Assembly: GCA_024196135.1 (NCBI GenBank)
Contig: JAMQCK010000087.1
Location: 1-64,000, forward strand
Origin: Pleurotus ostreatus/Saccharomyces cerevisiae fusant
Taxonomy: Eukaryota; Opisthokonta
Length of the DNA: 64,000 nucleotides
Direction of reading: 5' to 3'
A model generated the notes under the pieces. The model was not told the origin of the DNA, did not search any database, and saw only the letters and a program-made list of their open reading frames with translations. The position numbers were made by a program, and so were the translations under genes. Below, piece by piece: positions 1 through 10,889 of this stretch (positions are counted from its first letter, which is position 1; every line of letters begins with the position of its first letter).

Positions 1-16
1 TCCTACGGGAAGAGCA

Positions 17-651
17 AGACGTCACGGAGGGCCTGGTAAACTTCCCGAGGTTTACTTAGGAGGGTAGCTTATGATCGAAAACCTTGTTTTCACGTGGAAA
101 AAGTTCCCTAATGGAGATTGTGACTTTGTGGCGCTATGAGCAGACCGAGGCCGCCTTGTCTATACGACTCCCATTGACTTCCTTCCACGCTCGTGCTTAT
201 TCGAACGAACGACTCCCGGAATCGCTGACACGCTCTCAGAGACCTGTTTATGAGCCAGGACATCGCGCTATATGTGCTAGAACCACGAGGCAGCTTCGGT
301 ATCGTCTCGCGTCAAAAGCCGCCTGCTTGAGTGCAGCCGTTTCGCCGCCAGACACGCGTCCAGATGCATTTTGAGTATACCTACACCTATGAATGCCCTA
401 AATCACCCGTACCTGTAACTACTGGCTTCCTTCATGCTATCTGGTGCTCAGCTCGCACAGCAGGCAGGGCGTCCGCGCTCTGAGGAAGCCCTCGACGCCG
501 ATAGTCGCCAACTGGGCAGCGCTGAGCACTTAACGCCACATATTCACATCCCCATTAGGGAACTGTTCTGCACGTGGAATCAAGGTTTTCGATCATAAGC
601 TACCCTCACGCCAAACGGATGCGGGATTTTACCGGTCCCTCCATGACGTCT
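17..651. mobile_element. Inverted-repeat (MITE-like) element
   Basis: The ends of this 635-bp segment are imperfect reverse complements over about 100 bp. The best-matching part is 61-115 against 552-606 (shared core AGGGTAGCTTATGATCGAAA, then AAGTTCCCTAATGG further in). A weaker outer part joins 17-60 with 607-651 (shared AGACGTC and GGTAAA blocks). The interior (about 116-551) has no convincing coding sequence, so it looks like a non-autonomous terminal-inverted-repeat element. I could not define a target-site duplication, so exact ends are uncertain. It lies about 40 bp beyond the stop of the truncated RGS gene. Confidence 0.65.
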
Positions 652-693
652 AGGTTTACCGCTGTTCGTCTTTGGAGGGAACGGGATTCCGGT

Positions 694-1655
694 CTAGGTG
701 ATGAGGCCGAAGCGCACGAACTGCGCGGCCATCTCCGCCGCCTCCTCGCGACCGACAACCGAGGTGAAATCGCAGAGCCATTCTAGCGCATGGACGGCCT
801 GGAAGCAGTACTTGTGCTGCTGCTGAGCCTTGCCGAGCAACGGCTGCGCCCTCTCCGTGACATCGACAAGACCGATGCCCTTCGAGCGCTCGTTGTAGCG
901 CTGGAAGGGGTCGACGGGCTGGTTGGCCGCGGACTGGTAGTTGGGCGAGCGGCCGACGAAGCGGCGGAAGAGGGCGGTGATGACAGACTGGGTGACGATG
1001 ATCTCGTCGTCGGCACTCCTCCGCTCGAGGTGCAGAAGCTTGATGCAGATGGGCTGCGTGGCGAACACCTGCTGGAGGTGATCCGAGTTCATGCCGTTTC
1101 GTGAGATGAAGCGCTCGAGGACGTGTAGGCCCTTGGGCGTGAGCTGGTAGACGCCGCGATCCTTGAAGAGGTTCAGGGAGGGGTCGGCGGCGTTTTCGAT
1201 TAAACGGGCGTCCATGAAATGCTGGCACATCGCCTTCGCCATGTCGCGTGTCATGGAGAACGTCGTCGTCGTCGTGGTCGTCACTATGCGTGTTGGGTCT
1301 CTGGGATCCGGTCCCCGATTAGATTGCGAGAATTTGAGGGAGGCGAGGTTAGCGGCTGCCTGGTCGCTGGAGGAGGGCGTGTCGTCAGCTTATCAGCGCG
1401 CGGGTCATTGCACAGGTGACGCACGTTGTGAAGGAATTAGGGAAGGTCCTGAAGAACTGCTTGTTCGGCGCGAGCTCTAGCGATACTACTAATGTAGCGA
1501 AGAGGTCCAAGGTATCCTGGAGGGCGGTGTGGGTGAGCTGGGGCGCGCGGACGCCGTGGCTTGCGGCGACGCACCTTCAGGAAGGGCCGCCCACGCTTCG
1601 TCGTCTTCATCATGTGCGACGACGTCGTCGGAACCTGTTCGTGGTCGGCGGGCAT
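694..1655 (-). CDS. RGS-family regulator (FlbA/Thn1-like), truncated: DEP region only
   Basis: Three exons (1655-1575, 1537-1425, 1366-694) join in frame to 288 residues. The product begins MPADHEQVPTTSSHMMKTTK and contains LASLKFSQSNRGPDP followed by RIVTTTTTTTFSMTRDMAKA, the hallmark N-terminal region of fungal FlbA/Sst2/Thn1 proteins. Two DEP-type segments follow (about 80-150 and 200-285). In this family the N-terminal DEP region anchors the protein near a G-protein-coupled receptor, and a C-terminal RGS domain accelerates GTP hydrolysis on the G-alpha subunit. Here the reading frame stops (TAG) right after VRFGLIT, where homologues continue, and no RGS domain is visible. No GT donor precedes the stop without losing conserved residues. 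The inverted-repeat element starts 43 bp further on. Either the gene is broken or its last exons lie left of the window. Confidence 0.8.
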
Positions 1656-2672
1656 GGCGGGCAAAGGAGAGATGAAGAAGAAAAAGAAAATGGGAAGAGG
1701 GAGGAAGGCAAGCGCAGCGGCCGTCCAAAGTTGGTAAAAAATATCGAAAACACGATGGCAACCGGCGGGGGGCCGGCCCCCCGCCCCTTAATTGGTCCTC
1801 CTGTTTCACCACGTGTATGAATGAATTCCTCTGCTCCCGCACGCAAGCCTTCGTGACCTGCGTCTTTTTCGTAGGAAGCCTGAGATCCGCATACGCTTCT
1901 GCTGCCTGTATGTCGTCCATTCTCCCAACACAACAGGCCTCGCGCCCCCAACGCACCCCCACACGTGCGGCCCCAGTCGGTACATAATCATCAGGCACCA
2001 TGCTAACCGGACGGCCACGCCGGATTGCGCAGGCCGGCGTGTCCACTGTATCGAAATCTCGCGATTAGTTTATGTATCGCCGCACGCCGCTCGCATAAAT
2101 CTACGCTGCGTTTTACCAGCGACGCCCCCCGGTTGCGCAGGCGTCGTCGAGCGAGGCAGCTACGCGACACACGCTGCTCGCGGCCATCTCGGCAGCCCTC
2201 GCTCGCCGCCCACGCTCCCGCGCATGTCATTGTCGCACGTTCCCCGCGGGCCATCACGCGCATCAAGGACGCAAGGTTCAGGAAATCGAATCTGTGCACC
2301 TGAACATGCCGCTGAACGCTCCCGAGCGCGCCCCATTGCCCTGCCATATCAGGCAACTCCCCTCGCCCGCCCCGGCCGGGTGTGCGGATCAGCGTCCCTT
2401 TCTGGTCGATTCCCCACGTTCCGTCGGGCGAAACTCAATTATCGCGAGTCCCGACAGGCCTCAGCGGGGCACGGCGCGCACAGGATCCTGGATCTTATCC
2501 AGAGGCGGACGCGTCAGCCCCCGGCTCTCTGCACCGCAGAATGTGGCAAGCATCTCCGGCGCGCCACTATCAGCGACGATCAGCTCGCCTCCGGCCCCAT
2601 ATCGTCATCCTGCGCGACCTCCCAACCTTCGTGAACCTCTCCGGCCTCTCATTTTCCTCCGCACGTGTATTT

Positions 2673-2741
2673 CTTCCGACTTCTGCATGACGGTCCTTCC
2701 GACTTCTGCACGACGGTCCTTCCGACTTCCGCACGGCGATC
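2673..2741. repeat. 23-bp tandem repeat, 3 units
   Basis: Three consecutive 23-bp units at 2673-2695, 2696-2718 and 2719-2741, each beginning CTTCCGACTTCYGCA and differing at a few positions. Confidence 0.9.
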
Positions 2742-2910
2742 CCCTGTCCTTGTCCCCGACGATCTCGCCAATCTCAGCCTTCGACCGCCAATCGCTGCCT
2801 TCTGCTCGGTCTCGCCTTGCCTCGCCCCCATCGCGCCGGTGCAACCGCCAATCTCCTCTGACAGCAACAGCATCGTTCACCACAATCTGCCAACGCCGAC
2901 AGCGGTCTCG

Positions 2911-2996
2911 CACCACGCTATGGATACTGTTCACCACGCGCGATGGAGACTGCCCACCACGCGACGGAGACTGTCCACCACGCGACGGAGACAGTT
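2911..2996. repeat. 21-bp tandem repeat, 4 units
   Basis: Four units starting CACCACGC, at 2911, 2932, 2955 and 2976. Three are 21 bp and one is 23 bp because of a CG insertion. Confidence 0.9.
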
Positions 2997-3840
2997 GGGA
3001 GCCCGCCCAACACGGCCTGCGTCATCGCCATGCCATTCAATTTCCTGTCGCCCCATTCAATTATCTCCGGTCCGAATTTTGAACTTGTTGGATTTAGCGA
3101 ACGTGCCGGCGGTTGACATGCATGTTGTGATACGGAAGAGCGCGCCGATGGCCAGGACCAACGAGCCGATGTGCCAGAGGAACAGGCCGATGTTCCACGC
3201 GAATGGTCCGACGCGACAGGCGAATGGTCCGACACCATGTATGCTTGCTCCGACACGATATACGACCGCTCCGATGCTATGTGCGAGCACTGCGACGCTA
3301 TACACTCAAAATTCAGTGCTATACACTCACGACTCAGCGCTATACACTCAGGATCCGACGCATATACTCGCCATCCGACTCTGCATACGAGCTTACCGAC
3401 TCACTGTATACAACCCTACCGACTCTGTACGCGATCGTCCTAGCCTACATCAACGCCTTTCGCATCTCTCCGAGCATAGCCGCTTGTGAGGCTCCGGTAT
3501 GGCCTTACGGGTACGCGAGGGGAGCGTTCCGGTCTACTACGACGCGTCCTCACGGGTCTACGATGCGACTTCACGGGTCTGCGACGCCGCTTCATGGGTC
3601 TATGACGCGTCATGGGTTTAAGGGAACCCGTCTGGATGGATCTACTGCTTGTATGTGTCGCCGACGCAATTATATCGTCTACCGTATGCGCTTGTATCGC
3701 CTACTGCATGGCGTTGTATCGCCTACTGTATGGGCCTACCGCCTACTGTATGGGTCTACCGCTCGCTCGAGTCACTATCCTTCACTATCACCCTCCGACT
3801 CGTCCTCGTCATCCCACGACCCCCTACACTGATTCGCTAG

Positions 3841-3931
3841 CCCCCTGCATTGTCTCATCACCCTCTGCATTGTCACAACGCCCTCTGTATTGTCCCAACG
3901 CCCTCTGTATTGTCCTAACGCCCTCTGCATC
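3841..3931. repeat. 20-bp tandem repeat, 4.5 units
   Basis: Exact 20-bp periodicity from 3841: units of the form CCCTCTGYATTGTCNYAACG at 3841, 3861, 3881, 3901 and a partial one at 3921. Its sequence differs from the neighbouring arrays. Confidence 0.9.
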
Positions 3932-4114
3932 AAGTGTCTGCTCCTACGTAGGTCCCTACGCCTCTCTGACCGTACTCCGGTTACTCTGACCTCACACCGC
4001 TCGCAACACCCGCGCCCTCAATTTTGGTCACTTCATTGTTCGCCTGAATGGGAGGCTTCATTTCCGTCAGTTCCCCCAATGACATCCGTTTCCTCCAATG
4101 ACATCCGTTCCGGC

Positions 4115-4171
4115 GAGCGGGGTTGGCTTCGTCGAGTGGGGTTGGCTTCGTCGAGCGGGGCTGGCTTCGTC
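4115..4171. repeat. 19-bp tandem repeat, 3 units
   Basis: Three 19-bp units at 4115, 4134 and 4153 of the form GAGYGGGGYTGGCTTCGTC, followed by a decayed fourth copy. Confidence 0.9.
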
Positions 4172-4530
4172 GAACGGAGTTCCTGGTCCCTCCAATGGCA
4201 TTGGTCGCACTCGTAAATGAAGACCCTGCATATGTGTTCCTCCTGTTGATGCCCTCAAATGAAGGCGCTTCGTCCGGTCTCGCACTCGCCCATGTGCTTC
4301 CTCCTTGTTCACCTCACAGAATCTCGCCTTGTTCACCTCGCAGAATCCTCATGAGCACCTCACGGACTCCTCATGCGCGCCCCACTAAGCTCGTACCCGG
4401 CGCCTCTGGTATAGTCTGCCCATTGTTCTCCGGTGCCTTCTCCCGCTTGTACTCGCGTGGTTTCTTCCGCGGCGCCCACACACGCAGGTGCGGCACCCAC
4501 ATACCTAGACGCCGCACCCACGTCCTCCAC

Positions 4531-4830
4531 TGTGCGCCCCAAAGAGGGTGACATTCACCCACCTGCTACCCTAAAAGAGGGTGAACACGAAAATTCACCT
4601 GAAATCATGGTAGCGTTAATGGGGTCCTCAGGGTGAATTGGACAAATACCGGGTTACATTCACCATACCGAAAATCTAGTCCAAAAAAGGTGAATGGTGA
4701 ATGTAACCCGGTATATGACCGAATTCACCATGCCACCCCAGTTACGGCCACCATATTTTCAGGTGGTTCTTCGTATTCACCCTATATTACGGTGACAAGG
4801 GGGTGAATGTAACCCTATTCGGGGTGCACA
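4531..4830. mobile_element. 300-bp palindromic (foldback) element
   Basis: The left half (4531-4670) is the reverse complement of the right half (4691-4830) along almost its whole length. The centre is near 4680, where ATACCGGGTTACATTCACCAT (4647-4667) pairs with its complement at about 4693-4713 across a roughly 25-bp loop. The outer ends read TGTGCGCCCC and GGGGTGCACA. The left and right arms differ by scattered substitutions, as expected for an old foldback-type MITE. There is no coding capacity. No clear target-site duplication was found. Confidence 0.8.
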
Positions 4831-7825
4831 GTGCTCAGACGCGACACCCCCATCCTTGGACGCGCCACGCTCGCCTTCTCACGAACAAGTTATGCGACGA
4901 CTGCGATCTTTCCGGGATACGTACGCGTCTGCTATGGTCTACAAATGCACTCCTTTGGTCTACGAATGCGCTTCGAACGTGGACTGCGAGGCTCCTCAGG
5001 TCAGTGAACGCGCTCCGTCGGCGGACATTCGCAGCTCTTGAGCTTCAGGCCTTCAGGCTCAAGACATCCTTCGAACCTCTGCGGGTGCCGTAAAGACGAA
5101 GCTCTCGCTTGAATTGGCGAGGATTCTGTTCTCTCCGGGCGACGATTCGTCCTGTCCCGGCGACGACTCGCTACATCGCGGCGACGATTCTATCCTGACA
5201 TCTTCCGCGAAGACTCAAGCTCGCGAAGCTCCAACCTCTCCTGGAGACAAATGCCTCTCGTAAAGCACGGGGAGCTTCGACCCGCGCCCTGTTACGCGCC
5301 ACATAGTCTCGAGACGCGTACACTGACGCTACGACCGTGTACATCGGCTCTATGCGCGCCGTATGCAACGGAGCCTTGTTTCCTATGCCGAAGACGTCGT
5401 ATAGGACTTGAAACAAGTGCATCCAATATACAGTCCCTACGCCCTCGCAACGCTTGTGTTTCTGACTACAAACAATATGCGTTCTCACTACAAACGGTCT
5501 ACTTTTCTCTGACGTTTCCACGGTTTTACCTCACAGGCTTGTGTCCGGAAGGCTCAGCATAACGCATTTTCCTCGCGTTCCTCGAGCGTATACACCCACT
5601 TTCCTTCCCTCGCTCCGGGTTCCTTTTCGTCTTTCCCTCCGGCACTCTTCGTCTTTTCCCGCGGTTGCCTCTCGTCCTTCCTCCAGGTTCCTTTGGGTCT
5701 TCCCTGCGCGTTCCTTTTGGTCCTTCCCCTGCGTTCCTCTTCGTCATCTCTCCCGGTTCCTTTCACACCTTCGGAGAGCACTTGCTTGATCCGGGCAGGC
5801 TCTGGGTCCTAGTATCTGCGGCGGCCTTGCGTCACTGATGCCCTTGTGTCGAGCAGTGATGGCGGGGCGTCCAGGTCGGTGACGGCGCCTCCTGCCATCA
5901 CTTACAGAGGTCCCTCTTCTGCTTCGCATTGTCCAACATACGCTTCCCATCTGTCAACATACGCGCTCCGCCTCCTAGTTGCGCCGGGCGCATGCGATGG
6001 TCGGTCATATACGTACAAGTGCGCTGCGATGGGCTGCGATTGCATACGGTCATATGGGAACTTGCAGCCTGGGGCGAGATCGTGCTCGTCCTCGGCGGCC
6101 ATTCGCGGCGGGATCGCCAGCATCTACGTTATGGGGCGACAGTCTGCGGCTGCCGGGGAGGATGGGGGCACCTGCCGCGAAGGACTGGGGCGACTGCGAT
6201 ATCGGATTCGGGCCACCTGGCGCTTTCGACTAGAACACCTGAGGCTTTCGGAGGGTGGGACCGTGTACCCTCGGAGGATAGCACCGTGTTTGCTCGGAGT
6301 GTAGCACCGTGTTCTCGGAGGATAGCACCGCGCCCTCTCGGACGGACCACCTCGACCTTCGGAACACGGCTTCCTACCTGCCTATCAGTCCATCGCCGAC
6401 GCCCAAAGCTCTATTCTGGCGCCATACACGTCTATGTCCAGTCCCGTGAACCAGGCTACGTCTTCGCCTCACGCCCATGTCTTCGGTACACGTCTATGCC
6501 TTCGATACGCGCATTCATGACAGCGGTGGGAGCCCTCTCGCCTCCCCAAGTCTTCGCTGTCCACCTCGGGGGCTTGCTTCTATACAGTTCGCCCTCCTCA
6601 TCAACACGCACGGCCGCGACTTCAATACGACTGCTCGCAGGCGCGTTTATACTGAATTCATACCCCCACGTCACCCTCGATGGGTTTCCCACCCCGTATG
6701 TGCCGTTCGCGGACCTCCAGATACCCTTCCCCCTCGCCCAGATCCGCCGCATCTGAAGAAGCGGGCGATCAGCAATGTTGACGGCGTGGGCGATGCGTCA
6801 GCGGGCCTCGCGATCTTGTGCGTGCGGCCTTGTTTTCTCAGGCGATTGATATGTGCGCTCTCAGGCGTCCGGTCTTTGCTTCTCAGGCAGGCGGGGCCTT
6901 GTTCTCAGGCGCCCGCTCATATCTTCCCAGGCGCCTACGCGGATCCTCCTGCTATTCAGTCCCTCTATTCTAGCGCCGTTCCTTGCGCTCTCACTGCCTC
7001 AAGACCGCTCCTTGTGCACCCACTACTACCGCTCCTCGTGCTCCCACTACCGCTCCGCAAACCATCCCTCTGCCGATGAACCGCTCACCTAGACCTTCGG
7101 CGGCTCATTGTTTCTCGTAAACCTCTGCTTCTGGCTGGCTCGTTGCACGCTCCCCTGTTCATTGTACGCTTCGCCATCTTGTCGTGCCTTTCATACTCTC
7201 ACAGTAAAGCCGCGGGCACACCGCCGGCTCGCACAAATGTCTCGTTGCCTCCCAGAGAGGTCGCTTCGCGTCCACGAATGTTGCTGCGCGATCCCCCCAA
7301 TGCTTCGCTCATTCATTCCTGCTGACCTGGGCAATGCGTCGTTAGGCCTGTCTTATGTTCCGGGCAGTGGACTTCGTACGCTCTGGACGGTCGCCTGCGA
7401 AGTAGCCGAGCTCATCATCAGCCGCCTCAAGCAAGCATCAGCTGCCTCGCATGCTGACTGGTATAGTAAGCCTACTGTATGGGCCCTCGCGTCGAATTTG
7501 CCGACATTACCTTCGACCCGCCATCTGCTCCCTCTTCATTCAGTCCCGGAGGGATCTACAGGGCGAGGAACCCAGACTGCGAGCCACCCGACGCGCTCGG
7601 ACTCTTACTGCACTGTGCAATGGTTTCGAATACTAGTACTCGAGAGCTTGAGAGCGAATTGGACGGTCCTTGATCTTATGCTAGGCGAATGAGAGAATTC
7701 TTCATTTTACACGCGCATGCACTATGATACCCGTTAGCAAAAGCAGAAACAAGACGTGTAGGGAAGTCTGTACATGCGGAGGCCATGAAGGGCGCAGCAA
7801 AAAAAAAGGCCAAGAGTAAACGGGA

Positions 7826-7906
7826 TGCCCCACAGCCGACTTGAACGACTGACCTTCGCATCGAACGTTGTACGAGTGCGACGCTCTACCACTGAGCTAG
7901 CAGGGC
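7826..7906 (-). tRNA. tRNA-Thr (anticodon CGT) with 9-nt intron
   Basis: The minus strand folds as a cloverleaf. The acceptor is GCCCTGC/GTGGGGC with discriminator A. The D arm is GCTC-AGTGGTA-GAGC, the anticodon stem TCGCA/TGCGA, and the T arm AGTCG-TTCAAGT-CGGCT. The anticodon loop holds CGT followed by an extra 9 nt at the canonical 37/38 intron site, giving a length of 81. It reads ACG codons. No CCA is encoded, as usual for eukaryotes. Confidence 0.93.
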
Positions 7907-8778
7907 TTGTATCTCATTGATCTCTGTCAATCCAGTCCCAGCTAATTGCTTGCGCACAACCACTGACAAGACTCCGAGTTGTCTTGGAGCACGTCGCCCA
8001 CCGCTATCATCCATGAACAACCGGTCTCTATATAACTTGATATATGAGCGGTAAGGCAATGCCTGGTAGTGTAGGTACTTATGTGCGGCACATCAAGGGA
8101 TGGGTAGAGTAGTAGACAGCGAGGGAGGACGGTATATACATGTGTCGGTGGGGGTGCTGAACGTGTATGGTCGGGGTATTGACCGTATGGTCAGGATATC
8201 ACCAAGCTGGGAAAGCGGGGGTGTCGCCGCTCAGGTAGCCAGAGTACAACATCCAAACAAAGAGGTGTCCCGTTGGAGCAAGAGGAAGCTCTGGCTCCTG
8301 GATGGTCGTACCCTGGCTGCCCGAACGTCGCGCGTCCGCCCGCATTCGCATGTAAAGTAGGGCGTCATCAACAGCGCGAGTAGAGTATGTATACGCGCAC
8401 GCGCGCAGGGCGGAAGTGAGAGACGGAGGAGAGGAGAATACAGAGATGATAGTAGGAGAGAGAGAAGAACAAATGAGAGGAGGGACTAGTAATGATGCAA
8501 GCATATAATGATGATGCAGACGGGGCTTATATGCGCCTCTCCGCGCTGATAACAAACAGTGATGGGACTGGACTCGCCAGTAAGCCCAGGGGATGTCAGA
8601 AGTCGAGGGATCCGTAAAGGTTTGCCCCGATGAAAGTGTGGCCGCAGGCCTCGCGGGTATGGTGTAGGGCGCGCCTCGTGGCGTCCTCGTCCTGGCCGAC
8701 GGCGCCTGTCTTCGCGGGTGGCAATATTGCTGGAGGGTGACAGCGCCATACCAACGACAACGTCCATGCACCCGCCCT
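7907..8778. other. Intergenic, 3' flank of hydrolase gene
   Basis: 872 bp without a supported gene. 8416-8486 is a purine-rich GAGA/GGAGAG tract on the plus strand. The part next to 8778 is probably the 3' untranslated region of the minus-strand hydrolase. Confidence 0.5.
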
Positions 8779-10889
8779 CTATAACCTCAACCTTCCTGAC
8801 TGCGCCGTCGACTGCGCGACCACCTTCGCCATCGAGCCCTTGATGACATGCTTCTCGACCGTGTTCGCGTTGAACCCCGCGCTCGTGTGGTTCGTCCGCC
8901 GCAGGCGCCCGTCCTTCACCGCCTCGGTGGATATCGGCTCCGAGTGCGGGAGGCGGTTCGTCGTGTCCGTGACGGAGTTCGAGCGGCGATGCCGTTGTTG
9001 CTGGGGCTGGTTCTTGCCGCCGCTCTGGGCGGGGAGGGGGACAACGTTGCCTAAAAAGGTGGATTAGACGGTCAGTAGGAAGAATAGGAGAGATATACGC
9101 ACCAGCATAAGACAACCCATCCTTCTCGCTGTGGAACCAATGCTCGCGCTTGCGCTCGGATACTCTGCAAGTGTCTCGTCAGCATCTACCTCTCCCTTCT
9201 CATCAAGATCCACCCACCTCCTCAGCGGCCTCCCATCCGGCCCCAACGGCGAGAACACCCCATCCTCTCCCTGCGAGTAATGCGCCAGCATCTCCGTCTG
9301 GCTCTTTAGCACCTCCGGCCCGACCGTCGAGAACGACATCGCCGACCTGGGGTCGCGGTCCGCAATACTCCGGTCGCCAACAAAGGCTGCCAGCCGCTCG
9401 AGCCCCGCGCGCATCTTCGCGTCGCGCTCCTCAAGCGTGTCCGCGACAAGGTCGGAGCGTGCGGGTGGGAGGCGTGTGAGGAACTTGACGAACGTCTGGT
9501 TCGCGATGGACGCGTTGCCGGGGACGATGCTTAGCGCACCGGAGCCACCTGCGTGCGGGTCAGCATTTGCGCGGAATATTGCGGATGAGAGCGAGCGTGT
9601 GGGTGAGAGGTTGCGGGTGAGACATGGGGAGCGAGGTGGTGGTGCGGGAAGTGTGGCGCACCTTTAACTATGAACAACTTCGCGCCGCCCTCCGCGTTGA
9701 CCAGCTGGGTGACAAGTTTTTCGGCGTGGACGATGGGACACGTCTCGTTCTTGTCGCCCTGGAAGCGCGGAGGAGTTAAGCAGACTGTATGGTGGGCGTG
9801 CGGGGTGACATACGTGAATTACGAGAACAGGTTGGGTGATGGCGTTGTATACACTTTTGTTTAGCGGTGTTCTCTGGGCGGGGGGTTAGCCATTGTTCAG
9901 CGCTTGCGGCTGAGAGGTGTAGGGTGATTTATCCTCGGTCCCAAAGAACCACATATGGATAGTGTGGGGCGCTTTTTGAGTCGAAAAAGGAAGGAACGTA
10001 CATGTAAAAGCACATTGATGTTCTCGACCAAACGTAACCGTTGGCGAGGGGCTGCTGATGTCTCCCAGAACTCGACAATCTAGTGTGGCAGGTTGGTATC
10101 AACGCGGTATGTGAGGGGGTGAACGCACATCGTCTTGCAGGTCTGGGTCGCATTCTTGCTGCGAACAATGAGCATGTGCGGGGTTAGGAAGTACGCGCGA
10201 CGCACCTGGCCGACCAAAAACGTAACGGCCTCCATCGCGACATGTTCTAATGACTCGAGGTCCTCCGCGCCGCACCAGGACGCAATCATCTCGTCGTACG
10301 CGGTGTACACCCAGAACAGCCTGCGGGCGGGTCAATCGGGGAAGTCGAGTTACACAACGCAGCACGCACTCTGTTGGCGCGGGCACGTTTACCAGCGTCA
10401 GGCTCAGGCAGAGGTCGGGGAATCTGGAGCGACGATCAATCAATGTGGCGTCATGGGCTATGTGCGCGCGGCGTACAGTGCAGCGAAGCGCAGCGCAGTG
10501 TTAACGGACACGCCCTCGAGCGCGAGAATGTGCCAGGGTGGGAGGCCGAGCATCTGGGGAGGTGTTAGGAGGGTACGGGGGCGGGGCGAAGCACGCACGG
10601 AGTGACAAAACGCCAAGTCGGCGGCGTCTGTCCAGCTGTCGTGCCGACCGCTGGGGCGCGCGCGCGAGCGTCCATTGACGCGCATGTCAAAGGCTATAAG
10701 GTTGAAGCCATCGTCGAGGCGGAGGTCGGAGAACTGGTTGTGTACCCAGGTTGAGTCGAGGAAGTTGGGGTGGAGAATAACGACAGTGGGTTTCTCTGGG
10801 TCGAAGCCGCCGACGTTGTTGAAGAGGGTGTTAGTCTTGTAGTGGATGCGCGCGTAGTCGTCGTTGCTGTACAGGTCGACGTAGGGCAT
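8779..10889 (-). CDS. Alpha/beta-hydrolase fold protein
   Basis: Ten exons join in frame to 468 residues: 10889-10599, 10553-10477, 10423-10370, 10320-10206, 10158-10129, 10079-10002, 9758-9662, 9548-9218, 9164-9103 and 9050-8779. Residues 1-290 look like an alpha/beta hydrolase core. PTVVILHPNFLDSTW is the strand-plus-oxyanion-hole region, FNLIAFDMRVNGRS the next strand and turn, LALEGVSVNTALRFA the nucleophile elbow (Ser in EGVSVN, without the usual second Gly), and KNETCPIVHAEKLV the acid-residue region. The C-terminal 180 residues are polar and probably carry a tail not found in simple esterases (KREHWFHSEKDGLSYAG, then Gln- and Ser-rich). Substrate is unknown. Start at 10889 is the only Met preceding the core. 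The 243-nt intron before the seventh exon is the longest. Confidence 0.8.

Larger units (their letters stand above)
1656..7825. other. Gene-poor repeat-rich stretch
   Basis: No open frame in this 6.2 kb shows a recognisable domain, intron-joined continuation or conserved motif. The many small frames look like chance products of GC-rich repeats. 1656-2000 is probably the RGS promoter and 5' leader. From about 2600 the sequence is dominated by different short tandem repeats, listed separately, and by the palindrome at 4531-4830. From 5000 to 7680 degenerate repeats persist, for example GGAGGATAGCACCGTG-like units near 6260-6340, with no gene seen. Confidence 0.6.

Noticed and set aside
656..1228. 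190-codon Arg/Pro-rich frame opposite the RGS gene phase
   Set aside because: Same strand, other frame; composition typical of an out-of-frame reading of GC-rich coding DNA, while the RGS frame has clear family motifs.
3203..3989. Long open frames of 125-209 codons in the repeat mosaic
   Set aside because: They read repeated low-complexity peptides imposed by 18-23-bp tandem repeats (YRLLYG, TVWAYR), have no domain, and frames on all strands stay open equally.
7108..7692. 194-codon plus-strand frame starting MFLVNLCFWLARC
   Set aside because: The hydrophobic start looks like a signal peptide, but the rest lacks composition bias of a real protein, no start ATG is present at its beginning, and it lies in the degenerate repeat zone.
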